12,777 nt of DNA from Bacteroidota bacterium (GTDB lineage: Bacteria; Bacteroidota; Ignavibacteria; SZUA-365), in the NCBI GenBank assembly GCA_023432805.1, contig JAEYUG010000094.1, positions 1 through 12,777 on the forward strand. Direction: 5' to 3'. Numbering within the stretch: position 1 is the first letter of the stretch; each line of letters starts with the position of its first letter. This document shows, piece after piece, positions 1 to 7,371 of the stretch. The translations under genes and the position numbers were made by a program. Under the pieces are notes generated by a model. The model did not search any database, was not told where the DNA came from, and was given only the letters and a program-made list of their open reading frames with translations.

Positions 1-3
1 GAA

Positions 4-1224
4 GTGGTGCTGGATCTCGATGAAGACGAACGCATGATCATCGAGGGACTCATCTTCGCGAGCGACGAACCCATCCCCTTCAAGCAGATCCGGGACATCC
101 TCTATCCTTCAGGGGAGGAGGAGTCCGCCGTCGATGCCGAAGCCGCGGCGATCGACGCCGAGCGCGATGCCGCGATGGAAGCGGGGGAAGCTCCCGCGCC
201 GCGCCGACCTGCGATTTCGGGCCGCAAGGCGTTCACGGTCAACCGGCTGCAGGCGCAGATCACCGCACTCAATGCACAGTATGCGAGCGGGGGGCGGGCG
301 TTCCGCATCACAGAGATCGCCGGAGGATTCACGTTCCAGACGACGGGATCGGTCGGCGGCTATGTCGGTCGCATGTTCGCCGAGCGTACGAAGCGGCGCC
401 TGACGCAGAGCGCGCTCGAGACGCTGGCGATCATCAGTTTCCGGCAGCCGATCTCGAAGCCTGCGATCGAGGCGATTCGCGGCGTGAATGCCGACTACGT
501 GCTCAAGAGCCTGCTCGATCGCAATCTGATCGCGATCGTCGGGCGCGACAATTCCGTCGGACGCCCGCTGCTGTATGGCACGACGAAGACCTTCCTGAAG
601 CACTTCGGGCTCAACAGTCTCGAGGATCTGCCCAAGCCGCGAGAGATCGCGGATCTGCTTGCGGAGGAGAATGAACTTGCCGCGCGATCCATCGAGGAAC
701 GCGACGACCTGCCGGCACTGACGGACGGAGAGAGTGTGAGCATCTTCGATACGGTGCGCGCTGAAGGTGTGATGCTCGACGGAGAGCCTGTTGACGTCTC
801 GGAGAATCCGCCTGCGGAGGTCGACGGCCTCGACATCGCCCTCGATGTGGAAGTCGACCTTGGCGCACGCGCAGTGCCGCAGACCGAGGGCCACAAGAGC
901 GGACACGCAGCGGATACGTCCGGGGCACAGGAAGAACGTGACGAGCCGACAATCGATGTCGTGCTCGAGGAACCCATTGATTTTGAAGACGAGCTTGCAG
1001 ACGAGGATGACGATGAAGCCGACGCGGAAGACGCACACGACACGACCAACGAAGAAGTCATGGACGAAGACGGACTCGACGACGACGAAACCGACGAGGA
1101 AGACCTGGACGAAGACGGACTCGACGACGAGGACGGAGGACGGGTCGGCACCGCGCAAGTCGATGACACGGGCAACGCGCCCGGAATCGCGGCGTCCATC
1201 GACCCGGACCTGGGATCGCGCTGA
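4..1224 (+). CDS. scpB: Segregation and condensation protein B with long acidic C-terminal tail (5' end may be cut by the window)
   Basis: ScpB is the winged-helix partner of ScpA and SMC in the bacterial condensin-like complex that compacts and segregates chromosomes. The family signature is clear: ALETLAIISFRQPISKPAIE at about residues 137-156, then IRGVN, GRPLLYGTTKTFLKHFGL at 187-203 and SLEDLP at 205-210. Two parts are unusual. An Ala/Glu-rich insert of about 40 residues (about 37-76) interrupts the first winged helix, and after the core ends near residue 210 there is a tail of about 195 residues dominated by Asp and Glu. ScpB is normally about 180-200 residues, so this is roughly double length. 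The start is uncertain: GTG at 4 or 7 and ATG at 34 are in frame, and the frame stays open to the window edge, so the true start may lie upstream. The 3' end overlaps the next gene in another frame. The core assignment is firm; the role of the tail is unknown. Confidence 0.93.
   Translation: MVLDLDEDERMIIEGLIFASDEPIPFKQIRDILYPSGEEESAVDAEAAAIDAERDAAMEAGEAPAPRRPAISGRKAFTVNRLQAQITALNAQYASGGRAFRITEIAGGFTFQTTGSVGGYVGRMFAERTKRRLTQSALETLAIISFRQPISKPAIEAIRGVNADYVLKSLLDRNLIAIVGRDNSVGRPLLYGTTKTFLKHFGLNSLEDLPKPREIADLLAEENELAARSIEERDDLPALTDGESVSIFDTVRAEGVMLDGEPVDVSENPPAEVDGLDIALDVEVDLGARAVPQTEGHKSGHAADTSGAQEERDEPTIDVVLEEPIDFEDELADEDDDEADAEDAHDTTNEEVMDEDGLDDDETDEEDLDEDGLDDEDGGRVGTAQVDDTGNAPGIAASIDPDLGSR
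1061..1130 (+). repeat. 25-bp direct repeat within the acidic tail of scpB
   Basis: A 25-bp sequence beginning tggacgaagacggactcgac occurs without mismatch at 1061-1085 and 1106-1130, offset by 45 bp. It encodes the repeated acidic peptide block DEDGLDD. The 45-bp offset keeps the reading frame. This suggests the acidic tail grew by in-frame tandem duplication. Confidence 0.85.
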
Positions 1225-2248
1225 CAGGCCGAACAGGTCCGACAGACCTGATCGTTCAGACAAGCCGTTCCGTGCAGACAAGCCGCATCGTTCGGACAAG
1301 CCGTTCCGTGCAGACAAGCCGCATCGTTCAGACAAGCCTCACGGCGCGTCCGATCAGCGGCATCACTCGACCGACAGACCGCAGCAGGGGTACAACAAAC
1401 CGCATCGAACCTCGCATGGACCGCGCGAGGAGGGTCCGCGCACTGAATCGATGCGCCAGCAGGCCCCGAAGCGCTACGGCGGCCGCGCCACGTCGGAGGT
1501 GCGCGACACCGATCGCGAGCTGCGCATCAACCGCTTCCTGGCCGAGGCCGGCGTCGAGTCGCGCCGCAAGGCGGAGGAACTCATCGCCGAGGGCGTCGTG
1601 AAGGTGAACGGCGTGGTGGTGACGAATCTCGCCACGAAGGTCGTTCCCTCACGCGACGAAGTGCGCGTGCGCAATGTGGTGGTGACCATCAGTCCCCGTC
1701 TCGTCTACATCCTTCTCAACAAGCCGAAGGACTGCATCACCACGACCGACGACGAACGCGGGCGCACCACGGTGATGGACCTTGTGCAGTTTCCCGCACG
1801 GCTCTTTCCCGTCGGACGCCTCGACCGCAACACGACCGGGGCGCTGCTGCTGACCAACGACGGTGATCTGGCGCATGCGCTGATGCATCCGTCCTTTCTT
1901 GCGCGCAAGATCTACGGTGCCGTGCTCGATCGGGGCATCGACCCGAGGCATCTCGGCATGCTGCGCGCGGGCATCGAACTCGAAGACGGACGTACGGCGC
2001 CCTGCGAGGCCTATGCTGCGGATCCCCCGCAGAACACCCACATTGCGATCGCGATTCACGAAGGCCGCAACCGTCAGGTGCACCGCATGTTCGAATCCCT
2101 CGGCTATGTCGTCAAGAAGCTCGACCGTGTCGAATACGCCGGTCTGACGACCGACGGACTCCGTCGCGGCGGCTGGCGCTTCCTCGAGGAAGACGAGGTC
2201 CGCGCCATCCGGAAACTGATCAAGAAAAACACCACTCCATCCCGTTAG
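1163..2248 (+). CDS. 16S/23S rRNA pseudouridine synthase, RsuA/RluB/RluE/RluF family, with basic repeat extension
   Basis: It isomerises a specific uridine in ribosomal RNA to pseudouridine. An S4 RNA-binding domain begins at about residue 120 (LRINRFLAEAGVESRRKAEE). The catalytic domain has LLNKPKDCITTTDDERGRTT, the catalytic-Asp motif GRLDRNTTGALLLTNDGDLA (Asp codon at 1823-1825) and the late family motif EGRNRQVHRMFESLGY. The start is unclear. ATG 1163 gives 361 residues, overlaps scpB by 62 bp and includes the repeat-derived Arg/Lys/Asp/Pro-rich extension. ATG 1451 would give just the core (about 265 residues), with GAGGAGGG at 1427-1434 lying 16 bp upstream. No GTG, TTG or other ATG lies between them. 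The 1163 start is preferred because low-complexity basic extensions are common in FCB members of this family, but its ribosome binding site is poor. It is probably co-transcribed with scpB and carB. RluB-like is the likeliest subfamily, but RNA position specificity cannot be read here. Confidence 0.9.
   Translation: MTRATRPESRRPSTRTWDRADRPNRSDRPDRSDKPFRADKPHRSDKPFRADKPHRSDKPHGASDQRHHSTDRPQQGYNKPHRTSHGPREEGPRTESMRQQAPKRYGGRATSEVRDTDRELRINRFLAEAGVESRRKAEELIAEGVVKVNGVVVTNLATKVVPSRDEVRVRNVVVTISPRLVYILLNKPKDCITTTDDERGRTTVMDLVQFPARLFPVGRLDRNTTGALLLTNDGDLAHALMHPSFLARKIYGAVLDRGIDPRHLGMLRAGIELEDGRTAPCEAYAADPPQNTHIAIAIHEGRNRQVHRMFESLGYVVKKLDRVEYAGLTTDGLRRGGWRFLEEDEVRAIRKLIKKNTTPSR
1217..1342 (+). repeat. 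18-bp tandem repeat, seven units, crossing the scpB stop codon
   Basis: Seven head-to-tail 18-bp units run without gaps. In the pseudouridine synthase frame they encode RADRPN, RSDRPD, RSDKPF, RADKPH, RSDKPF, RADKPH and RSDKPH. The consensus unit is close to cgttcagacaagccgttc. Units 3-4 and 5-6 form a 36-bp higher-order repeat (1253-1288 and 1289-1324) differing at one base. The scpB TGA stop (1222-1224) falls in the first, most diverged unit. The most uniform units are in the middle, as expected of recent slippage or unequal exchange. Confidence 0.9.
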
Positions 2249-2256
2249 AGAGCCGC

Positions 2257-3732
2257 ATGCCACGTCGCAGCGACATCCGCTCCATCCTTGTTCTGGGCTC
2301 GGGTCCGATCATCATCGGGCAGGCCTGCGAATTCGACTATTCGGGCACGCAGGCCGTGCAGGTGCTCAAGAGCGAGGGGTACCGGGTCGTGTTGATCAAC
2401 AGCAATCCCGCCACGATCATGACCGACCCCGAGTTCGCCGATGCGACCTACGTGGAGCCGATCACACCGGAGTATGTCGAGAAGGTGATCGCGCGCGAGC
2501 GTCCCGATGCGCTGCTGCCGACGATGGGTGGACAGACGGCGCTGAATACCGCCGTGGCGCTGGCCGAGAGCGGTGTGCTGGCACGATACGGTGTCGAGCT
2601 GATCGGGGCATCCCTCTCGGCGATCCGTATGGCCGAAGACCGCGAGGAGTTTCTCGCGGCGATGCGGCGCATCGGGCTCGAGATGCCGCACGGTGAATTC
2701 TGCCGCACGCTCGAGGAGGCGCAGGCGGCCGCAGAACGCATCGGATATCCGATCATCATCCGACCTTCGTTCACCCTTGGCGGGTCGGGCGGCGGTGTGG
2801 CCTACAATGTCGAGGAATTCCTCACACGCGTCACGCTGGGACTCAATCTCAGCCCCATCCACCAGGTGCTCGTCGAGGAGTCCATTCTCGGGTGGAAGGA
2901 GTACGAACTCGAGGTGATGCGCGACACGAAGGACAATGTCGTGATCGTCTGTTCGATCGAGAACCTCGATCCCATCGGCGTGCACACAGGAGATTCGGTC
3001 ACAGTCGCGCCCGCACAGACGCTGACCGACAAGGAGTATCAGCGCATGCGCGATGCCGCGATCGCGATCATGCGCGAGATCGGCGTCGAGACCGGCGGTT
3101 CAAACGTCCAATTCGCCGTACAGCCCTCGACGGGTCGCATGACCGTGATCGAGATGAATCCCCGCGTCTCACGCAGTTCGGCGCTCGCCTCGAAGGCGAC
3201 AGGCTTTCCGATCGCGAAGATCGCCGCGCGGCTCGCGGTCGGGTACACCCTCGACGAGATTCCGAACGACATCACCCGCGTGACACCTGCCTGCTTTGAA
3301 CCGACGATCGACTATGTGGTGACCAAGGTGCCGCGGTGGGATTTCGCGAAGTTCCCCGGCGCCGACAGCACGCTGGGCATCCAGATGAAGAGTGTCGGCG
3401 AGGTGATGGCCATCGGCCGCACCTTCAAGGAGAGCCTGCAGAAGGCGCTGCGCTCGCTCGAGACCGGGCGGGCGGGACTCGGCGCCGACGGCCGCGATCG
3501 CTTCGACCCCTTCACGATGAGCGACACCGAGCAGCGCGAGGCGGCACAGGATATTCGGGCCCGATTATCCACTCCCCTGCCCGACCGCATCTTCGACCTG
3601 CGACTGGCGCTGCTCGTGGGGGTGGGTGTCGACGAGATCGCACGCATCACAGGCATCGATCCGTGGTTCCTGCATCAGATCGACGAGATCGTCGCGCTCG
3701 AGCGCGCGCTGCGGGGCGTCACGCTCCCGTAG
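2257..3732 (+). CDS. carB: Carbamoyl phosphate synthase large chain, N-terminal (carboxyphosphate) half; split CarB
   Basis: CarB makes carbamoyl phosphate from bicarbonate, ammonia and two ATP for pyrimidine and arginine synthesis. This protein holds the first half: the N-terminal motif LGSGPIIIGQACEFDYSGTQ at residues 13-32, then an ATP-grasp domain with IIIRPSFTLGGSGGG (166-180). R129, R169, E215, E299 and N301 fall at the same numbers as the known E. coli nucleotide and metal ligands. EMNPRVSRSSALASKATGFP is at 299-318. The protein continues into the start of the oligomerisation domain and stops after QIDEIVALERALRG. Full CarB is about 1070 residues; this is 491 and has a normal stop, with no trace of the carbamate-phosphorylating half downstream. 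Split CarB pairs are known, for example in Methanocaldococcus jannaschii and Aquifex, with a first part of similar size. ATG 2257 lies 8 bp after the preceding gene's stop, next to a weak AGAGAG. Confidence 0.93.
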   Translation: MPRRSDIRSILVLGSGPIIIGQACEFDYSGTQAVQVLKSEGYRVVLINSNPATIMTDPEFADATYVEPITPEYVEKVIARERPDALLPTMGGQTALNTAVALAESGVLARYGVELIGASLSAIRMAEDREEFLAAMRRIGLEMPHGEFCRTLEEAQAAAERIGYPIIIRPSFTLGGSGGGVAYNVEEFLTRVTLGLNLSPIHQVLVEESILGWKEYELEVMRDTKDNVVIVCSIENLDPIGVHTGDSVTVAPAQTLTDKEYQRMRDAAIAIMREIGVETGGSNVQFAVQPSTGRMTVIEMNPRVSRSSALASKATGFPIAKIAARLAVGYTLDEIPNDITRVTPACFEPTIDYVVTKVPRWDFAKFPGADSTLGIQMKSVGEVMAIGRTFKESLQKALRSLETGRAGLGADGRDRFDPFTMSDTEQREAAQDIRARLSTPLPDRIFDLRLALLVGVGVDEIARITGIDPWFLHQIDEIVALERALRGVTLP

Positions 3733-3751
3733 AAGTTGTTCCACCCACAGC

Positions 3752-3757
3752 GAGGTG
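3752..3757 (+). promoter_or_regulatory. Shine-Dalgarno sequence that fixes the permease start
   Basis: GAGGTG lies 5 bp before ATG 3763. It supports that ATG over the upstream in-frame TTG at 3736, which would sit only 3 bp after the carB stop with no binding site. Confidence 0.7.
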
Positions 3758-3762
3758 AAAGC

Positions 3763-4602
3763 ATGTTGACCCTGATCCGGTACGAGCTGTTGAAGACGTA
3801 CCGCAAGATGCGCACCTACATCGGCTTCGGCCTGATCGCGGTGATCACGCCGATCATCTACTGGGGACTCTCCGTCGGCGGCGACGACATGGTCAACGGC
3901 ATGACACGCGGCCTGCAGAAGGACTTCGTCTTCGTCGGCAGCCTGTTCAACGGCTGGTTCGTCGGGCATCTCGTGATGAACACCCTTTTCGTGCAGATCC
4001 CCTTCCTCATCGCCCTTGTCGCGGGCGACGTGTTCGCGGGCGAAGCCACCGGCGGCACCTTCCGCATTCTTCTCACACGTCCCCCCTCCCGATCGCGCAT
4101 CTTTCTCGTCAAGGCGCTCAGCACCGTCATCTACGTCGTCTCGCTCGTCGCCTTCCTCGGCTTCTTCACGCTGACACTCGGTGCGTTCTGGTTCGGCGGC
4201 GGCAGCCTGCTCAGCTACGGCGAGGCCGGCGTCACCATCTTCGCCGAGGGCGACATCCTCTGGCGCTTCATCCTCGCCTATGCCCTCGGCGCCTGGGGCA
4301 TGTGCACCGTGGCCGCGCTTGCCATGCTGCTCAGCTCGCTCGTCGAGAACGCCGTCGGTCCCATCATCGGCACCCTGGCAATCGTCATCCTCTTCCTCGT
4401 GCTCGGCAACCTGCCCTTCGCCTTCTTCGAAAACCTGCGTCCCTGGTTCTTCACCACCTACTTCTCGGTGTGGATGCAGGCGTTCGGCGATCCCGTCGAC
4501 TGGAGCCGCATCGCAAAAGAGATCTTCTACCTCGGCCTGTACTTCTTCGGACTGACAGGCATCACCTGGACCTTCTTCCGCCGCAAGGACATCCTCTCAT
4601 GA
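3763..4602 (+). CDS. ABC-2 type transporter permease
   Basis: This is an integral inner-membrane protein of 279 residues, of the ABC-2 permease type (NosY/YhaP-like). It begins with the typical cytosolic amphipathic stretch MLTLIRYELLKTYRKMRTYI. Hydrophobic segments follow near residues 20-37, 66-90, 118-142, 168-190, 200-222 and 253-271, giving about six membrane spans. The segment GDVFAGEATGGTFRILLTRP (88-107), followed by PSRSRIFLVK, is the cytosolic coupling loop seen in this family, usually AxExxxGTxxxLLxxPxxRxxIxxxK. The cognate ATP-binding protein is not encoded in the window, although it normally lies next to the permease. The gene starts 30 bp after carB, and its stop overlaps the next start (ATGA at 4599-4602). 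The substrate is unknown. Coupling to a LolA-like gene hints at envelope lipid or lipoprotein traffic, but that is inference. Confidence 0.88.
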   Translation: MLTLIRYELLKTYRKMRTYIGFGLIAVITPIIYWGLSVGGDDMVNGMTRGLQKDFVFVGSLFNGWFVGHLVMNTLFVQIPFLIALVAGDVFAGEATGGTFRILLTRPPSRSRIFLVKALSTVIYVVSLVAFLGFFTLTLGAFWFGGGSLLSYGEAGVTIFAEGDILWRFILAYALGAWGMCTVAALAMLLSSLVENAVGPIIGTLAIVILFLVLGNLPFAFFENLRPWFFTTYFSVWMQAFGDPVDWSRIAKEIFYLGLYFFGLTGITWTFFRRKDILS

Positions 4603-5390
4603 CACACGTACCCACGATGCGTCCGCAGACGCTTCCCCATGCCTGGTGCGGTATGCACGTCTCCATGTCGGTGGGGATGCTGCCGCTGCTGTTCCTCCTC
4701 CTGCTGACCGCGCACGACGGTGCATCCGCGCAGCAGCGCGGCACATCCATGCGCGCCGCCACCGACGGGGGGAAGCCTTCCGCTGCCGCGATCATCGGGG
4801 TGATTCAGGAACGGTTCGCGCGCATCCGCGACTATGCGGTCGATCTCGAGGCGCGCATCGACATGCCCGGAGTCAAGGCTCCGGCGATGAAGGCGACCAT
4901 GCACTTCAAGCAGCCCGACAAGGTGAAGCTCGACGCGAAGGGATTCGCGATGCTGCCCCGCGACGTGGTGCTGTTCAATCCCTCGATCCTTTCGGAGCGG
5001 AACTTCGACATGGTCGTGCAGGGCGAGGAGGTGGTCGATGGTGTGCCATGCTGGAAGCTGAAGCTCCTGGCGACGAGCGATACGATGCGCATTCAACGCA
5101 TGATGCTGTATGTCGGCAAGGAGGGCGGGTCGATCCTGCGCATGGCGAGTGATCCCGACAAGGGCACGCCTGCGGATGTGCGTTTCACGTACGTGAAGGT
5201 CGACGGGGTGCATGAACTGCCTGCGCGCATCGTGCTGCGGCTCGAGGCGGGCGATGCCTCGGTGGCCAACCCGATGCAGAAGCCCGGCCGGAAGATCGAG
5301 AAGGGTCCCGCAACCATCGTGGTCACCTATTCGAACTACCGCGTCAACAAGGGCATTCCCGATTCCCTGTTCAAGGAGGCTGCGAAATGA
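4599..5390 (+). CDS. LolA-like periplasmic protein (outer membrane lipoprotein-sorting family)
   Basis: The product is 263 residues with an N-terminal export signal: hydrophobic core MLPLLFLLLLTAHDGASA (27-44), probably cut before QQ at 45. There is no lipobox Cys, so the mature form should be soluble in the periplasm. The mature part begins with a helix carrying IIGVIQERFARIRDYAVDLE (65-84), then repeated beta-strand pairs such as ATMHFKQPDKVKLDAK (99-114), FDMVVQGEEVVDGVPCWKLK (136-155) and a late strand ATIVVTYSNYRVNKGIPDSL (238-257). This matches the layout of LolA-like half-barrels (helix, strands, ending in a pre-C-terminal NxxxxxxIPDSLF pattern). True LolA carries lipoproteins to the outer membrane; many relatives have unknown ligands. 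ATG 4599 overlaps the permease stop (ATGA); ATG 4617 or 4653 would also leave a signal peptide. The stop overlaps the next gene's start. Confidence 0.72.
   Translation: MTHVPTMRPQTLPHAWCGMHVSMSVGMLPLLFLLLLTAHDGASAQQRGTSMRAATDGGKPSAAAIIGVIQERFARIRDYAVDLEARIDMPGVKAPAMKATMHFKQPDKVKLDAKGFAMLPRDVVLFNPSILSERNFDMVVQGEEVVDGVPCWKLKLLATSDTMRIQRMMLYVGKEGGSILRMASDPDKGTPADVRFTYVKVDGVHELPARIVLRLEAGDASVANPMQKPGRKIEKGPATIVVTYSNYRVNKGIPDSLFKEAAK
5373..5379 (+). promoter_or_regulatory. Strong Shine-Dalgarno sequence for the M1 peptidase
   Basis: AAGGAGG ends 7 bp before ATG 5387 and lies inside the end of the LolA-like gene. With the ATGA overlap it implies efficient coupled initiation. Confidence 0.8.
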
Positions 5391-7327
5391 CATCCGCTCC
5401 CGTCCGCATCGTACTGCTGTGCGCTGCGTTCGCACTCGGCGCCGCACCGCTCGCCGCGCAGTACGTGCCCGAACCGTCGGATCTCGACGTCACGCATTAT
5501 GAGGCGCATGTGGGATTCGACCTCGGACGCGAAGAACTGAACGGCGAGGTGTACGTGCACCTGCGCAACGCCGGCGCACAGCCGATGGACACCGTGCGTC
5601 TGCATCTGCGCGATCTCGCCGTCTCGTCGGTGCATCGCACGACGCAGCCGCTTGCGCACGCGCAGGCCGGCGGCGAGCTTCTGATCGCGCTCGACGCCGC
5701 GCTCGCACCGGGCGACAGCACGATGCTTTCGATCGTCTATGGCGGCAAGGCCACCGACGAGGGTGGCTTCGCCTGGGGCGGCTGCTTCTGGGGCGAGCCG
5801 ACCTTCGCGATGGGTGTGGGATTCCGCGCGCCCTACGTGTCGATGCTGCGGCACTGGATGCCCTCGCACGACGTGCCGTGGGACAAGGCCTCGTTCGATC
5901 TGACCTACATCGTGCCCGAAGGGTACGTGGCGGCGGGTACGGGCACGCTCGCCTCGGTGAGCTATGGGAACGGGTCCGCGCAGTACCGCTGGATCGAACC
6001 GCATCCCACCGCGACTTATCTGGTCACGTATGCGATCGACCGCTACGCGGTGGTGAAGGATGCGTGGCGGGGGCTTCCGCTGGAGTATTACGTGCCGCGC
6101 GCGGATTCGGCGCGCGGGGTGGCGCACTTCGCCACAGTGCCGTCCATGCTCGATGCGTTCACGGCCGCGTACGGGCCCTATCCCTTCGACAAGGTGGGCT
6201 ACTGCATCACGCCGATCGGCTCGATGGAGCATCAGACGATGATCAGCTACGATGCGTCGCTGTTCGGCTCCGCACCCGCCTCGACCGTGGCCGCGCACGA
6301 GCTCGCGCACATGTGGTGGGGCGACTGCGTGACGCCGGCGGATTTCCGCGAGGCGTGGTTGAGCGAGGGGTTCGCGACGTATTCGGAGGCGGTGTGGGCC
6401 GAGCATGTCAGGGGGCGTGCGGAGTATCTGCGCACTGCGGCGCGCTTCGCCTCGACGTACCGGTCCCAGGTGGAAATGGCCGAGGGCACGTTCGCGCTGT
6501 ATGATTTCCCGCGTTCGTCGCCATCGTCGAACTATCCCTCCACCATCTACCAGAAAGGCGCGGCGGTGCTGGTGATGCTGCGCGAGGTAATGGGCGATTC
6601 GCTGTTCTTCGCCGGTATGCGCGCGCATCAGGCGCGGTACCGCTACGGCAACGCGACCACGCGTGAATTTCAGGCGTCGATGGAGCAGCAGTATGGGGCA
6701 TCGCTCGACTGGTTCTTCACGCCGTGGGTGTTTCGGCCGGGGTATCCGACGTACCGGGTGACGACGATCTATGATACGGAGGACCGTCCCTTCAGCTTCT
6801 ACCTCACGCAGGGTCAGGACACGACGCGTTTCCCGTTGATTCGCATGCCGATCGAGATCTGGGCTGTCACGAAGGCTGGTGACACGCTGCGCACCAGGGT
6901 GATGACAGACGCTGCGCGCGATCAGGAGGTCGTACCCTTCCCCGGTGTGATGGCTTCGACGCTGTCGAAGATGGTGTTCGACCCGTACAACCTCGTGCTC
7001 AAGCGCGTGCAGTACGGTACCGTGAATGCGGAGACCCTGCCCGCACCATCGGAGGGTGTGCTGCTGGAACCCAGCTATCCGCATCCTTCCGACGGAACCC
7101 ATCATGCGACAGCGTGGATTCCCTTTCGTCTCGACCGTCCCGGACACGTGCGCATCGACGTATGCGACATGCTGGGTCGCACGGTCGCCACACCGGTGGA
7201 TTCGGCATGGTCCGTCGGTCGACATGTGGTCGCATTCGACACCGGATCGCTGCCGTCCGGCACCTATACGGTGTTGTTGCGCGGAGCTGGTCAGGTACGC
7301 ACCCGTTCGCTTGTCATTACCCAATAG
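5387..7327 (+). CDS. Secreted M1 family zinc metallopeptidase with C-terminal sorting-type domain
   Basis: This is a gluzincin aminopeptidase that should remove N-terminal residues from peptides outside the cytoplasm. A signal peptide runs to about residue 24 (cut near PLAA/QYV). The M1 substrate motif appears as GSMEHQTM (278-285). The zinc site HExxH is HELAH at 304-308, with the third ligand E327 in WLSEGF at exactly the M1 18-residue spacing. Tyr388 in IYQKGA is the expected transition-state tyrosine. The catalytic region is followed by about 87 residues from 560 onward (SYPHPSDG, then beta strands and LPSGTYTVLLRG) that match the T9SS type A sorting domain in layout, though the usual NPFN is replaced. 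At 646 residues it is shorter than classical ~870-residue aminopeptidase N and lacks its large helical C-terminal domain. It is the third gene of an overlapping cassette. Substrate preference is unknown. Confidence 0.92.
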   Translation: MTSAPVRIVLLCAAFALGAAPLAAQYVPEPSDLDVTHYEAHVGFDLGREELNGEVYVHLRNAGAQPMDTVRLHLRDLAVSSVHRTTQPLAHAQAGGELLIALDAALAPGDSTMLSIVYGGKATDEGGFAWGGCFWGEPTFAMGVGFRAPYVSMLRHWMPSHDVPWDKASFDLTYIVPEGYVAAGTGTLASVSYGNGSAQYRWIEPHPTATYLVTYAIDRYAVVKDAWRGLPLEYYVPRADSARGVAHFATVPSMLDAFTAAYGPYPFDKVGYCITPIGSMEHQTMISYDASLFGSAPASTVAAHELAHMWWGDCVTPADFREAWLSEGFATYSEAVWAEHVRGRAEYLRTAARFASTYRSQVEMAEGTFALYDFPRSSPSSNYPSTIYQKGAAVLVMLREVMGDSLFFAGMRAHQARYRYGNATTREFQASMEQQYGASLDWFFTPWVFRPGYPTYRVTTIYDTEDRPFSFYLTQGQDTTRFPLIRMPIEIWAVTKAGDTLRTRVMTDAARDQEVVPFPGVMASTLSKMVFDPYNLVLKRVQYGTVNAETLPAPSEGVLLEPSYPHPSDGTHHATAWIPFRLDRPGHVRIDVCDMLGRTVATPVDSAWSVGRHVVAFDTGSLPSGTYTVLLRGAGQVRTRSLVITQ

Positions 7328-7371
7328 ACCCGCTGTAACAACCGGCGGATTCATGTGTCATTCCAGTATGC

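Noticed and set aside
791..1162. Upstream continuation of the pseudouridine synthase frame inside scpB
   Set aside because: The translation is Arg/Ser/Thr-rich shadow of the acidic tail with no domain; the overlap would be over 400 bp. Only the part from 1163 is kept as a plausible start.
109..1335. Long open frame on the minus strand opposite scpB, with a repetitive N-terminus
   Set aside because: It is the mirror of scpB and the 18-bp repeat; no protein family motif is readable, while the + strand carries clear ScpB motifs.
1217..1342. CRISPR-like array
   Set aside because: The units are contiguous 18-mers without spacers and encode a low-complexity peptide; no cas genes are present.
7331..7353. 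Possible terminator just after the M1 peptidase
   Set aside because: Only a 4-bp CCGC/GCGG pairing with a large loop and no T-run.
5336..7354. 672-codon minus-strand open frame opposite the M1 peptidase
   Set aside because: It is rich in Arg/His and has no recognisable motif, as expected for the complement of a GC-rich gene; the + strand has the complete HExxH zinc site.
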